Notes under the pieces: generated by a model
What the model was told of the DNA's origin: nothing
What the model saw: the letters and a program-made list of their open reading frames with translations, nothing else
Database searches by the model: none
Made by a program: the position numbers and the translations under genes
Shown here: piece after piece, positions 25,945 to 36,719 of the stretch
Numbering within the stretch: the first letter of the stretch is position 1
How the letters are laid out: each line of letters starts with the position of its first letter
Assembly (NCBI GenBank): GCA_016906335.1
Contig: JADEYG010000007.1
Span: 1,752,001-1,816,000, forward strand
Length of the DNA stretch: 64,000 nt
Reading direction: 5' to 3'
Source: Novakomyces olei
Lineage: Eukaryota; Ascomycota; Novakomycetes; Novakomycetales; Novakomycetaceae

Positions 25945-26528
25945 ATGGCGGAGCAAGATCGCTCGTTTAAACGCAAATATGCGAAATTGAAACGCCATTT
26001 GGAATCAATCGAGTTGCAATCTGAAGATTTAAAGAGGCAAAATGATAAAGCGACCCGCGTTGCCCAGCGCCTAACAGAGGAGATCACGTATGCCATTTAA
26101 ACGGGAAAAAGAACAACTGAGCCCTAAAGCTAACATGCAGATTTGTTATGGACTTATTGTTGGATCTAAATAATCGTGGCCTCGTTGGTGAGGCTTCATT
26201 GCAGTATAACGTGGGCAGCCCTCGATCTCCAACGCCGGACGGGTTTGATCCGCCTCAATTTGCTCACGCTTACGAGGCGGACGCGTACTATAAAGACTGG
26301 CCTGAGCATATGGGCGCGGAATCGTACTTTGACTGCTTAGTGCCTATCGGCGTTTCCGGTGAGAGTGAGCCGGGGCTTATCGGAAGTTCCTCGCGAAGAC
26401 TGCGAAACGTGGCGAAGACTGTAGCTGCTCCGTCGAAAAAACGGGCGGCGTGGGGTGATGAGGCTTCCGGAGCAAAAAAGAAACAAAAGAAGAGCTCTGG
26501 TGCCTCGCCGCCAGTAGCTGCGTTCTGA
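25945..26528 (+). CDS. INO80 complex subunit, Iec3 / INO80E-like
   Basis: Two exons (25945-26087 and 26141-26528) encode about 176 residues. The 53-bp intron has donor GTATGC, branch GCTAAC and acceptor TGCAG. The start was chosen because it recovers a short helical domain: FKRKYAKLKRHLESIE continues through RVAQRLTEEI across the splice into TFVMDLLLDLNN. This matches the pattern of the INO80E/Iec3 N-terminal module (KYxxLKRxL, then a second helix ending LLDxLL). The rest is disordered, with a basic C-terminus containing KKKQKKSS, a probable nuclear signal. The protein would be a structural subunit of the INO80 chromatin remodeller. It lies beside an ISWI remodeller gene, probably by coincidence. 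Assignment is by motif pattern only. Confidence 0.7.
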
Positions 26529-27115
26529 TATTGACATACTCGAAATTGGATACCCTGCCTGATTTGAATGAAATAAATTGATAAAGAACTAAACTGATAA
26601 ATAGATTGACAAATTGACCAATTAATTGACTTTTATCTTTAAAACGATAGACTATCAAAATGCCAAAGGCTTGCAATTTCACAGATCAAGATTGGATTTT
26701 AATATTATCAATTGGCCAATCGGCAGATTGCAAGCAAGTACTACGCGTCCACGATCTATACGAGCAAACCGCATACTGAAGCGCGGTTTTGTCTACTTTT
26801 GACGGCACACAATCAATATAGCTCCATTCTTCGAATCATAATACTATTCAAAAACATAGTGTTCAATAGCCCCTTAGATTCGTCTAAAAGACACTTTCAA
26901 GGCTAGAATCTGTCTACAGCCATATTCCGATCGAACCAGCTCCTGTCCCAAACCGACGAGTTCTTGCCTACACCCAATATCCAAACGTTCGGCTGTTTAC
27001 AGGTAATTTCAAGCCCGCATTTTTACCATCTTGAATTGTTATTTTCCGCCACCGATCATTATTGCTTGTATTATTGTTATTATTACGAGTATTATTATTG
27101 TTCCATTCCTTTTCC
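26529..27115. other. Convergent intergenic region
   Basis: This is 587 bp between the 3' ends of the INO80-subunit and ISWI genes. It is AT-rich with short ATT/TTA runs; nothing further is seen. Confidence 0.7.
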
Positions 27116-30100
27116 CTATCGACGACTCTTTGATTTGCTTGACGCCTTGCTTGCTCCCTTTGGAGTAGGAGTCTTGTTAGATTTTGATTTGGTTGCACTG
27201 GCAGAGGGAGAAGAGGCAACAGAGGTCGACGAAGATGAAGGGGCTGCCTTCTTTTTACTTGCAGGCGGGGCCGGAGAATTCTTGGTCGATGACCGAGCAC
27301 TAGCTCCACCCTTGCTTTTATTGTCAGATGCATTATTGGGTCTCTTTTTCAAAGGTCTTGTGTCCTGTTCATCCTCACTGCTCTCATCGTCGATCTGATG
27401 GTGATTTCTAGCAGAGCTTAATTGATGAGCAGGAAGAGGAGCTGACTGACTAACAGCCCTGCCTCCATCACTGGTCTGAACTTCATATTCCCTCTTGATA
27501 CAGGTCAAAAGGGTATGGCACCTCCTCTGTATTTCCATAGGAGTCCTTGATTTAATGAACCAGTCAAACATAAAAATAGGCGATTCTCGCAAGTCATCAC
27601 GGATTCGCTCATAAACGTCTTCCGTGTCTAGCCCGTACTCGCTCAATTTAACAGCAATGTACCTGTCTTCCTCCTCATTAAACGCACGGCCACGACTTGA
27701 ATTGTACTGAATGTGCATCTGCTGCAAAGGGGATTTGTAAGAGGCGACTTTTTCATTCAAAAGCCTTTGCAACAAGTTTTGCCTCTCCAATTTAGCCTCG
27801 CCTGTGACTATCTGTGAAATATACCGGTCATAGCCCTCAATTGCCCTGTAATCCTCCCAAAAGACTCGAGAATACTCTCGCACTTGTTCAACAGTTTTGC
27901 CCTCAACATCACGGGCAATATCGTCATAAGCAAAACGTCCGTATCGAGCAGAGCCGTGAATAAAATCAATAAATGACCGCTTTGACCAGTCGCTGAAACC
28001 TTGCTTGCTAAGTGCCTCTTTTTCATCGCGTTCTGCATCAGTCAAAGGTTGAGCAGAATCGATTTCGTCTTGCTCTAATTCACGATCGGCTTCGCGGCTA
28101 GCTAAATCGATATCGTCGTTTGTTGACAAGGGCACCTTAAAACCCTGTTGTTTACGGAAATAAGCTGTCTCTTTGTCCTGCAAATCAATAAGCCGCTGAG
28201 GGTAAAATTGAAAGTCCTGAATGTGCACTTGCTTAGGGGGCCTCGGTGCCTTGGGCTTTGATTCTGATTTAGAGGATTTGAATACGTTCTGATACGCCTT
28301 GTCAATAGAATATTGGGGCACTGTACGCTGCCTTGCTGTTGGATTAATCCATGTAGAATTTAAGGTTGTCGGAGTTCCGGCTGATTTCTTGTGGTAATCT
28401 TTCCCATCCCATTCGTAAGCAGAGTCACTGGTGAACTTTTGCAGATCATCGAGACCCAGTTGCTCATAGCGCTTATTTAGTTCAGCTGTCCGCTCTTCTC
28501 CATGTCGAAAGATCTCATCAAAATCAGCATTTGCTTTTTCCTTGTCTTCTGCATCTGTTGTCTGTTTCTTGTCAAAGATATCTTGAGCTCCGTGTTGAAT
28601 CATTCCTAGCAAATCGTCTTTGCTATTGCCAATTGCCTCCTTTTTATTCTGAGCTCTTCCCTGTTGAATGACAAGCTGGTCTAACCGCAGCTTTTGTGCT
28701 GCCCGTTCGAGTACTTTCTCTTCGATGGCTCCTTCCGTAACGAAACGGAACACGTAAACCTGCTTTGTTTGACCTATTCTATGCGCACGATCCATCGCTT
28801 GCAAATCAGCCTGAGGATTCCAGTCACTATCGTACAGGACAACGATATCGGCACTTGTCAAGTTAATACCGAGCCCGCCTGCTCGAGTTGTGAGCAGGAA
28901 AATGAACTTTTCGCTATCCGGCTTATTGTACTCGTCAATAGCTGCAATTCGATCTTCATGAGCAGTTTGGCCATCGATCCTACAGTATTGGTAATTGCGC
29001 ATAAAACAATAATCCTCCAAAATGTCCAACTGCCGACTCATTTGACTGAAAATAAGGACTCTAGAGCCTTGAGCTTTCATGCGCTTAAGCAGTGTATCGA
29101 GAAGCTTCATTTTGCCTGAATTGTCTACAAGATGCTCTCCATTAGTGTAAGGAGGACCCGGTTCAGCCCCATCGAAAAGGTACGGATGATTACAGCACTT
29201 TCGAAGCTGCATAACAATATTCAGCAATCGTGTTTTGCCCTCTCGTTTGCCGGTAACTCCGTTCACTGCCTCAATGTCTTTTTCCAATATTTTACGGTAC
29301 CAATCAATCTGCAATTTGGATAGCTTTACGTACAAGTTTACTTCATGCTTTGGCTTTAAGCTCTTTTCCACATCAGCTTTTACCCGACGCAGTAAAAAGG
29401 GCCGCAAGACTTTGTGTAAGAGGGACACTATTTGATCACCATCCCCATTTCCCTCAAACCACCGGTCAAAAGCCGAAGAATCGTAAAAGACATCGGGTAA
29501 CAAGAAATTCAAAAGAGCCCAAAGTTCATGCATATTGTTCTGCAAGGGCGTTCCCGTAATCAAGAGTCTGTTGCGTGAAGTCAAGAGCCGAATAACTTGT
29601 GAAAGCATTGACTCTTCATTTTTTATACGATGAGCTTCATCAACAATGATGTACTCCCAAGCGAACTTCTTGAAATAAGACTTCTCCCGCAGAACCATCT
29701 CGTAGCTGGTAATACAAACATCAAATTTCTGAGGCAAAAGCCGATCTCGAACAAGTTGCTGGCGGTCTTCTTTTGTTCCTTGGAAAACAAGAACATTAAA
29801 ATCGGGGCACCAGCGGGCAAATTCTCTTGCCCAATTATCCACAGTTGATTTCGGTACCATTACCAGATGAGGTCCGTTTATGCCTCGAATAAAGCGCAGA
29901 TAGCCCAGAAAAGATATTGTTTGAAGCGTTTTACCAAGACCCATTTCATCAGCAAGAATACCATTAATGCTATTCTCATAAAGTGAGATGAGCCAGTTCA
30001 ATCCTTGGACCTGATAATCCCTAAGCTGGCCCTTAATATAAAATGGTGATTCAGTAAAGACGGTCTTTTCGTCTTCTTCATTCTCTTCGTCTTGCAAAAG

Positions 30101-30891
30101 TTCGCGATCCTCTTCCTGCTCCGTTTTACGATGCCGCCTGTCGGAAGCCCGATCAACTTTACCTTTTGATGCATTTTCTTTCTTTGCCGACTGGGCCCGG
30201 GCAACTTCACGAGCAAAGTTGGCATCGTTTTGAGCACGCATATCAATGAAATGCCCGAAAAGTTCTATAAAAATAAGGGTCAGTATTCATTATTCAAAAT
30301 GAACTAGTCTTTTCTCTTTTCTTGTCCTGAATGAAGAATCATTCTACTTGATCTATCCTTTCTTTTTCTTAAGCTTTAAATTTTTTTGTCTTTCAGTTTT
30401 CAAAGATTAGATCCCTGAATTTCAATGTTTCTTCATCCAAATTCAGTGTTTGCCCCTACCTGTCTGGCCGAGAAGAAACGCGTATCGTTTAGCTGAATCT
30501 GCTGTCTAAAACAAAGAGTTAGTAAGTTTATGAAATAAATAAGAGCAGTACCTGTGATTTGGTTATTTCATCCCGTTGACGTTGAAAATCTGCATTTCGT
30601 TGAGCCACTGTTTCTTGATCTACGGCTCCCTCGTCCGCCTCGTCCGGATACAAATCGGCATCTGCTTCTTGCATAGAAGTATCGGCAGCGCCGTTTGCCC
30701 CATTTGTATCGCTTGATTTTTTCTTTTCAAAATCCTTCAGTGGCAGATGTTTAGCAGAAAGAACAACTCTAATCGAACGCTTAATGATCAAACGCTTTTT
30801 CGAGCACGTGCGCGTAAGCAGTCGGCGGTTTACTTACCAAAGTCGCCTTCGGACCAGTTTCCGTAGAGGCAGATCCTTCTTGCGCAGCCAT
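27116..30891 (-). CDS. ISWI-family chromatin remodelling ATPase
   Basis: Four exons (30891-30838, 30734-30552, 30505-30460, 30264-27116) encode about 1,143 residues. The 46-nt third exon and its junction rebuild [17 protein letters not shown], the conserved ISWI segment ahead of the ATPase, which supports this exon chain. SNF2 motifs: Walker A DEMGLGKT (about 202), DEAH box (about 302), TGTPLQNN, then helicase C with [13 protein letters not shown] and [29 protein letters not shown] and SLIDE domains follow (about 770-1025), including [22 protein letters not shown] and a SLIDE region with NEEEDRYI. The low-complexity Lys/Ser/Pro tail is basic. The protein spaces nucleosomes using DNA-translocating ATPase activity. 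The first exon is the least certain part. Confidence 0.95.
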
Positions 30892-31403
30892 ACAGCCGTT
30901 TTTGCTCGCTTGAAGGTTGAGAATATATTTACAAAATTTTCTTTTGGTTCCGATTAATGGTCCTGATTTTCTCGACGCGCCGACCCGCGTAACAATTTTG
31001 CGCTAATAATAATAATATACTCGTATCAGAATCCAAATCCAACTGGAGACTGACTATACCGCTAATCCATAATGAGATTAGGTTAACCCAGAAATGTACG
31101 CAACAATGGTTTAGTCCCAAGACCAATTCGATACTGAATCAAATCGCGGAATACTAAGAAATGCGGGTTAATCGGTTTGGCGTTTCTCATATTACATTAC
31201 GTGAGATCAGCCAACGCAACTGTATTTCTAACAAGCAATATAAGAAACAGTATATTAGGGATTGAAGTACGTACAAAATTAAACTGTGTTTAAATAATAA
31301 ATACTATTCAGACAGAAGTAATAATTACAGTATACCAAAATTGCCAGCAACATCTGTCGAACTGGTCTTTGAGCGACAAAAGATTGGTGACGCTTCCACC
31401 ACA
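30892..31403. other. Divergent promoter region of ISWI and HAPSTR1-like genes
   Basis: This is 0.5 kb of AT-rich DNA between divergent starts. No separate gene or clear motif was recognised. Confidence 0.6.
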
Positions 31404-32189
31404 ATGGACATGTCAAATTTGTCTGATAACTTACCGCAAAATCAGCAGTGGCGGAAACCTCAGACTGGCCGGAACGAGGCGAGGCCGGATGACGGTGAGG
31501 AACATTGGACAGACGATGAGAACGATGCTCATCTTTCCGCTTTTAAATCAGCTGCTCTCAGTGTAACAAATTTGTACAAAACAGCCAATCGAGCAGCCGG
31601 GCGAGCAAGGCGTCGAGGTTACCAGGAGGCTTTGGAGGATATTATGGAGCTCATTGATTCTGGAAAAGATGCAGAAGATATAAAGCTGTTTTGTTTAGAT
31701 CGATGCAGTACAGATAACGTTTTTGCTCTTCGTCAGCCCATATCGTCCGGGCCAGTCGAGCCCGGATCTGCACCTGAGCGAAATGGCCCGAGGCAGCAGC
31801 ATACAGAGGCAGACCGGGACGATTTCGTTGGTGGGAATGGAGCTTTTACATTTGAATCAGAAGGCCCCACCATGGCAGGACCTAACCCGGTTTTAAATGG
31901 AACTGGTCAGCATCAGCAAAGGCCTTTTCGCTCAAGACGCCACGCGCACGCTTCAACTTTAAACGGAAATTATGCACACGGCCATTTGCAAGCACGGTCT
32001 TCCCGGCCTCTGAGCACAACAGCCGTCAATAATGCGACTAATGCTTCTGTAGCTTCTAATACCACTGCCCCACGGTCACCGAGTAACATTATTTCGAGCG
32101 ATGATTGGAATCCCGAACTTGTTGGGACTTCATCAAAACGTATTTGGACTGATGCTCCGTTTGCAGGGAAACGAAATCGTACAGAGTAG
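31404..32189 (+). CDS. HAPSTR1-like protein (fungal DUF4588)
   Basis: The first in-frame ATG is at 31404; the frame is open further upstream but without an ATG, so a short upstream exon remains possible. About 261 residues. The conserved core (about 35-95) reads EEHWTDDENDAHLSAFKSAA, LSVTNLYKTANRAAGRARRR and GYQEALEDIMELID, a helical module shared with human C16orf72/HAPSTR1, a partner of the HUWE1 ubiquitin ligase in stress responses. The remainder is disordered and Asn/Ser/His-rich, and ends with a short conserved-looking WTDAPFAGKRNRTE. A role in ubiquitin-linked stress signalling is inferred from the family, not shown here. Confidence 0.72.
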   Translation: MDMSNLSDNLPQNQQWRKPQTGRNEARPDDGEEHWTDDENDAHLSAFKSAALSVTNLYKTANRAAGRARRRGYQEALEDIMELIDSGKDAEDIKLFCLDRCSTDNVFALRQPISSGPVEPGSAPERNGPRQQHTEADRDDFVGGNGAFTFESEGPTMAGPNPVLNGTGQHQQRPFRSRRHAHASTLNGNYAHGHLQARSSRPLSTTAVNNATNASVASNTTAPRSPSNIISSDDWNPELVGTSSKRIWTDAPFAGKRNRTE

Positions 32190-32933
32190 AAAGGGGGGTT
32201 TGTTTTATGATTTTTCGCTTTACATTCAAATTTATTTCAGGGCATCTTACCCATTGTTTTTTATCAGTCATTTACAATCTGTCAATTGTTTTACTATTTT
32301 TTCTTGTTTCATTGTTGGGGAAATTTCTTGTTTTGGTTTTTTTGAAGGCGCTTGTTTAAATGGTTAAAGAATCTTCGCTCCCAGAGAGAACGGTTTTGGT
32401 ATGGGCATAATATTGAACAAAGACAATGAAGCGTTATACAGTATAACAATTGTACAGGTATGAATGAAGAACATCCTGTGAATCGTTCGTCTTTTGACCA
32501 TTACGAGTATGATGATGCGAATGGCAATTATCAAACAATAATTACAAGATGACACAGGAGAATAATTGTAGAAACTATAAAATACCTCTTCATATCAACA
32601 AAAACTGCACGATATAATAATAATGCAGACAAGCGAAAGTTAGAGCAAATACTCTGAATTCATATGATGCTGAGCATTGGAAGCAAACAGTTCAAAATTA
32701 ACCCTTGGAAGTAATAATCACACGGGACCCACGTGTGTAAATTCCGTTTCAATAGCAACAAGAATATGTAAAACACAAAATGAACACAATGGCGAATGAA
32801 AAGCCTTAAAATAGAGAGATTATAATTGTAACATTTTAAACAGCCAACAAACAAAACTGTATATCATGAAAAATAAAAAAATTATTATTAATTGAAAAAA
32901 TAAATTTGCAGTACTGAAAATGCAGGGGTATTC
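32190..32933. other. Convergent intergenic region
   Basis: This is 744 bp of AT-rich DNA between two 3' ends. No gene, strong hairpin or repeat was noted. Confidence 0.6.
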
Positions 32934-33428
32934 TCATTCATCCGTCTTGGTCGAAGTAGTGACGCCTAACGTTTTTGGCTGATACACTGGTGGAGGGCAG
33001 ACAGGTTCATCGGCAGCGTAAAGAGGTAGCGGCTCATCGTCTTCGGGCTCAGCACCGTCAATACTCCGGCGATAAGATGAGTTCCTGGTCCGAGGTTGAA
33101 ACCGGCCGTTAGTGTTTCGGCCTATAGGCCGACCGCCATCATTTATTATAACGGTGCCATGTCCTCGAGCATTAGGATCAATCACGACCTCACGTAAAAG
33201 CATGCGATCCACAAGCGACAATTGGCGGTATTGCTCACCGTATTTTTGCATCCGCCGGCGATGGAGAGTTATCCAGGCAATTGTGCATAGAATAGCTAAA
33301 ACGACCACAACAATAATGGGCAGAAAGTTTTGAAGTGCATCGTCAGAGTCTGGATCATCATCGTCCGACGAGTTTTGTCTTTTTTGCAGACCGATAAAAG
33401 ATACGATCTCAAGAAACTGCCGTGGCAT
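32934..33428 (-). CDS. Small single-pass membrane protein with PY motif (possible Rsp5-type ligase adaptor)
   Basis: An open frame of 164 residues. An acidic N-terminal stretch (SSDDDDPDSDD, about 20-30) precedes one strong transmembrane segment (FLPIIVVVVLAILCTIAWITL, about 35-55), then RRRMQKYG (positive-inside rule: the C-terminus is cytosolic). The tail carries a PPxY motif (PPVY, about 147) and a PLPLY variant about 12 residues upstream. A single membrane span with cytosolic PY motifs is the layout of Rsp5/Nedd4 adaptors such as Rcr1 and Bsd2-like proteins. No signal peptide is visible, and an unseen upstream exon cannot be excluded because a microsatellite begins 58 bp upstream of the start. 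I do not recognise a named orthologue. Confidence 0.6.
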   Translation of the reverse strand: MPRQFLEIVSFIGLQKRQNSSDDDDPDSDDALQNFLPIIVVVVLAILCTIAWITLHRRRMQKYGEQYRQLSLVDRMLLREVVIDPNARGHGTVIINDGGRPIGRNTNGRFQPRTRNSSYRRSIDGAEPEDDEPLPLYAADEPVCPPPVYQPKTLGVTTSTKTDE

Positions 33429-33485
33429 TACTCGGGTACTTTTTCCGCGAAACCCGGCTCCTGGTGTTTATTATGACATATTTTG

Positions 33486-33710
33486 ATAAATATAAATATA
33501 AATATAAATATAAATATAAATATAAATATAAATATAAATATAAATATAAATATAAATATAAATATAAATATAAATATAAATATAAATATAAATATAAATA
33601 TAAATATAAATATAAATATAAATATAAATATAAATATAAATATAAATATAAATATAAATATAAATATAAATATAAATATAAATATAAATATAAATATAAA
33701 TATAAATATA
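33486..33710. repeat. Hexanucleotide (AAATAT)n microsatellite, about 37 units
   Basis: About 225 bp of near-perfect hexamer repeat immediately upstream of the PY-motif gene. Because 6 is a multiple of 3, it gives artificial open frames of Ile-Asn, Tyr-Lys or Leu-Tyr repeats. Confidence 0.97.
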
Positions 33711-34204
33711 CTATTGCTTTAAATCCACAATATATTTTGAATGGTAAGTTAAGACAAATATTCAAATACCAATTTGCAATATTCAATGTTCAGATTTCAG
33801 AAGTAGCATCGCACATACAGTTGAAGCGCAGAAAAAATAATCGGCAAAAATCCAACATTCCTCTATTTAAGTTGAAGGTCAGTGATATGATAATTTATAA
33901 AATAAAAATAAAATTCACGAAAATCGCCCGCTAAATTAGGTCGACAAGTATCTATCTATTTTCCCCGTATTTTATTTGTAAAGAAAAAGATGAGTGGAAC
34001 GGAACTCTCTAGAGCCATGATTGAAATCAAAAGGCAAGATGAGTACGACTAAAAAATAAATAAATAATAAATAACAGAGTCTGTAAATTCAGAGATAAAC
34101 TAATGCAATTTCAGTAAACCAAAATCATAACGTATACCCAAAAAAAAACTAACACAGAAAAATTCAAGCACAATGCCGATAATTAGTCTGTACAAACCCC
34201 ACAA

Positions 34205-35030
34205 GTCTCTGATCATCACCCATTCACCGAAACACTTCTTTTCATAAACGTCTTTCGACACAAGCCTTTCAACATTTACTATAAAAAAGATCTCCTTGAT
34301 AATTTAATAGACCCTCCGGGAAGTAGCAGCATGCCTTTTGTCGCCACTGCCCTAGAATGTAACGAAAAAACAATAAGCAATAAAGCAATAAAGCAATAAA
34401 ATAATAAAATAATAAAATAATAAAATAATAAAATAATAAAATAATAAAATAATAAAATAATAAAATAATAAAATAATAAAATAATAAAATAATAAAATAA
34501 AAGATAAATAATAAAATATAAAAAATAAAAAATAAAAATAAAGCAAATGAAACCAAAATAAAACGTTTGAATTTGCACATCCGCAGGTAAACAATGCAGC
34601 TTCAAAAGACAAGAATGATAGAACAAACCAAATCAAAGTACAATAAAAAACCGCCAAAATCGACCAGACGGAAACAAAAGCGACAATAATGAAACATCTC
34701 TTTTAGAGCAATGTTATTTTTTCTGTCTTAAGTTTTAGACAGTTTCTTCATATAAAAATTTTAGGAATTTTTGTTTTTTAAGCCCGCCAAAATCAAGAAC
34801 GACAAACACGAATAGTAAAATGCCAACATTAGATGTAAAACCATTTTAAATAGAAATCTATGTATTTGACTTAATTTAGTGTAAATGCAAGAGATGATAA
34901 ACGAAAACCATTAACCATTGAGCAAAAAAATAATATGCATGCACACATTCAAGGCAAAAAAAAGCTTGTCACTGTTCGCTAAATCTTGATGAAAAGCAAA
35001 CTTTCCATCATAGCTCTATCACGGAGAATC
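34205..35030 (+). repeat. Diverged copy (A) of the roughly 715-bp dispersed/tandem repeat
   Basis: Collinear with copies B and C at 35965-37400. Shared blocks include CCTCCGGG followed by ATGCCTTTTGTCGCC near 34315-34345, a TGCACATCC block near 34575, GCCGCCAAAA-like sequence, CAAGAACGACAAA near 34795, CCATTAACCATTGAGCAAA near 34913, and a terminal TAGCTCTA/CACGGAG near 35018. It is more diverged than B and C are from each other, and an AATAAAAT array (34387-34500) has grown inside it. Confidence 0.75.
34387..34500. repeat. (AATAAAAT)n microsatellite
   Basis: A run of about a dozen 8-bp units inside repeat copy A. Confidence 0.9.
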
Positions 35031-35306
35031 CAGTCAATTGGTTGATCTGGGTCGCCAATCAAACTAGCCCAGCTGATCTGTCGCAGCTCTGCGTATCAGA
35101 GTGCAAAATAGAGTACAAAGTATACAATGAGCTTTTAAACAATCGTTCTCGTTATAATTGTAGCAAAAAGGAACTACTATTACATAATCGTATTTACTTA
35201 TCACAAAGACTATGCAATCGGGGTTTAGTGCCATTACAAAAGAATGCTTATACAAATTAATGCCACGCCATTTTCAAACCATTTTCACTCTGGTCCATCT
35301 TTGCTC

Positions 35307-35960
35307 CTACTCGTCTTCATCATCGCTAGCAATGATCCGGCGTCGTTTAGATTTCGGGTCATCCACCGTATTCTGTGCAGCCGGATCTGGGCCAGCTTGA
35401 GCTACTTGTGAAGAGCTTTGCGCTTTCTGTCTATCGGCAGCGATGTCTTCCGACTCGGTAGACTCTGCTTCCTCTTCCTCTTCTTCTTCTTCAGATTCGC
35501 TTTCATCAGAGACTCGAATTGCAGATTTTCCTTTGTAAAGCTCGTTGCCCTGCTGTTTAATCTTCCGCAGCCGCTCCATTCGCTCTTTTTCTTTTCGCTC
35601 CTCTTCTTCCTCATCAACCACAAAACCAGAATCATCTTCATCCTCATATCTGTCATAATTTTTGTCTCTTGTATTCCGTGAAGAGAATCCATAACCTGTA
35701 AGCTCGTCGTCCTCTGCCATCTGATATTTCATCTTTTGTGCCCGTCGCTGAGTTTCGAGCTTCCTCTTTGCACGTAATTGTTCCGTTTCGAGCTATGGAT
35801 GTTTAGGAAATGTATGAAAGAGATATGAATCGAGAAAGGTTTCATCTTCTCTGGATCTTGCTGCGTAGCAAAGTCCTTAACCTTCGCTGGGGTATTGCGT
35901 TGCAGTCCGCTTTCTTTGACTTTCTTAAAGGCCAACATCGATGTTTTAAGGGGAATTTAA
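35307..35960 (-). pseudogene. LEO1: 3' fragment of a Leo1 (Paf1 complex) gene
   Basis: Reading right to left, LAFKKVKESGLQRNTPAKVKDF and QDPEK (about 35940-35846) correspond to the end of the Leo1 core. After a probable intron ending CCATAG at 35793, the frame continues LETEQLRAKRKLETQRRAQK and then the acidic tail (DSGFVVDEEEEER and onward), ending at 35307. This is the standard C-terminal plan of Leo1, a subunit of the Paf1 transcription elongation complex. The N-terminal two thirds, including most of the Leo1 domain, are absent from the window: repeat copy B starts at about 35965. The expected intron donor reads AT instead of GT (35845-35844). It therefore looks like a broken or partial copy rather than the working gene, although an assembly join cannot be excluded. 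Confidence 0.7.
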
Positions 35961-35964
35961 ACAT

Positions 35965-36680
35965 GTTGTCCGTAAACCCATCTGTGAAAAGAAGCATCTC
36001 CGTGATAAGATAAGAGACCCCCTCCGGGCAGCAGCAACATGCCTTTTGTCGCCGCTGCCCTCCCTGTGTAAAAGTAGAATGCAACGACAAAACAAACAAA
36101 TGAACCAAAAATATAAGAAAAATTAAAGCAAATGAAATTAAAACAAAATCATCGAAACTGCACATCCACAGGTAAAATAATGCAGGCTCAAGAAGGCTTT
36201 GATGATAAAACAAGGCGCCAAAAAAGAATAAGAAAATCCAAACAAAATGCCCATAATGCCGCCAAAAACCGCACAGACGACATCAAATAACACAAGTTTT
36301 CGGTACATTGCATATATAAAGATATATTTTGTTTTTTGGTTAGCATCTGTTACACAAATTTATGAGTTTTTAGGAAATCCACTACGTGAATCAAGAACGA
36401 CAAAATAGAAACGGTAAAAATACAAAGCATACAAAATTAATGTCAAAAAGAAACCTAACGTACTTGACTTCCATCCGTGGTAGAAAGTAAATGCACGACA
36501 CAATAAGTGCAAGCCATTAACCATTGAGCAAAGAAATAGCCTAGACGGAGACAATCAAGCAAACAGTGGTACGCATGCAAATAAACAAGCAGACTGTTTT
36601 CACCAGAGTTGGCGGAACCCACGTTTTCTATCATGGCTCTACCACGGAGATACTTCTTTTCACAGATGTCGACGAAAATA
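35965..36680 (+). repeat. Copy B of the 715-bp repeat
   Basis: Nearly identical to copy C with a period of 715 bp (for example CTCCGTGATAAGATAAGAGA at 35998 and 36713). It starts directly at the truncated end of the Leo1 fragment. No long open frame is shared by the copies, and the function is unknown. Confidence 0.88.
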
Positions 36681-36719
36681 CTGTATTTTCCGACATCTAT
36701 GATAAGAAGGATCTCCGTG
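36643..36719. repeat. 77-bp imperfect palindrome at the B/C junction
   Basis: The left arm 36643-36680 and right arm 36684-36719 match at 33 of 36 aligned positions, with a 2-base bulge and a 3-base centre. It could extrude as a cruciform or fold as an RNA hairpin. It lies exactly where copy B passes into copy C. Confidence 0.85.

Larger units (their letters stand above)
33711..35306. other. Gene-free region holding repeat copy A and AT-rich arrays
   Basis: Apart from the repeat copy (34205-35030) and the AATAAAAT array, no gene is seen. Short frames at 34269-34657 on the minus strand are translations of the AT-rich array. Confidence 0.65.

Noticed and set aside
33422-33934. Tyr-Lys, Ile-Asn and Leu-Tyr repeat proteins over the hexamer tract
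   Set aside because: Artefacts of a 6-bp microsatellite open in all frames.
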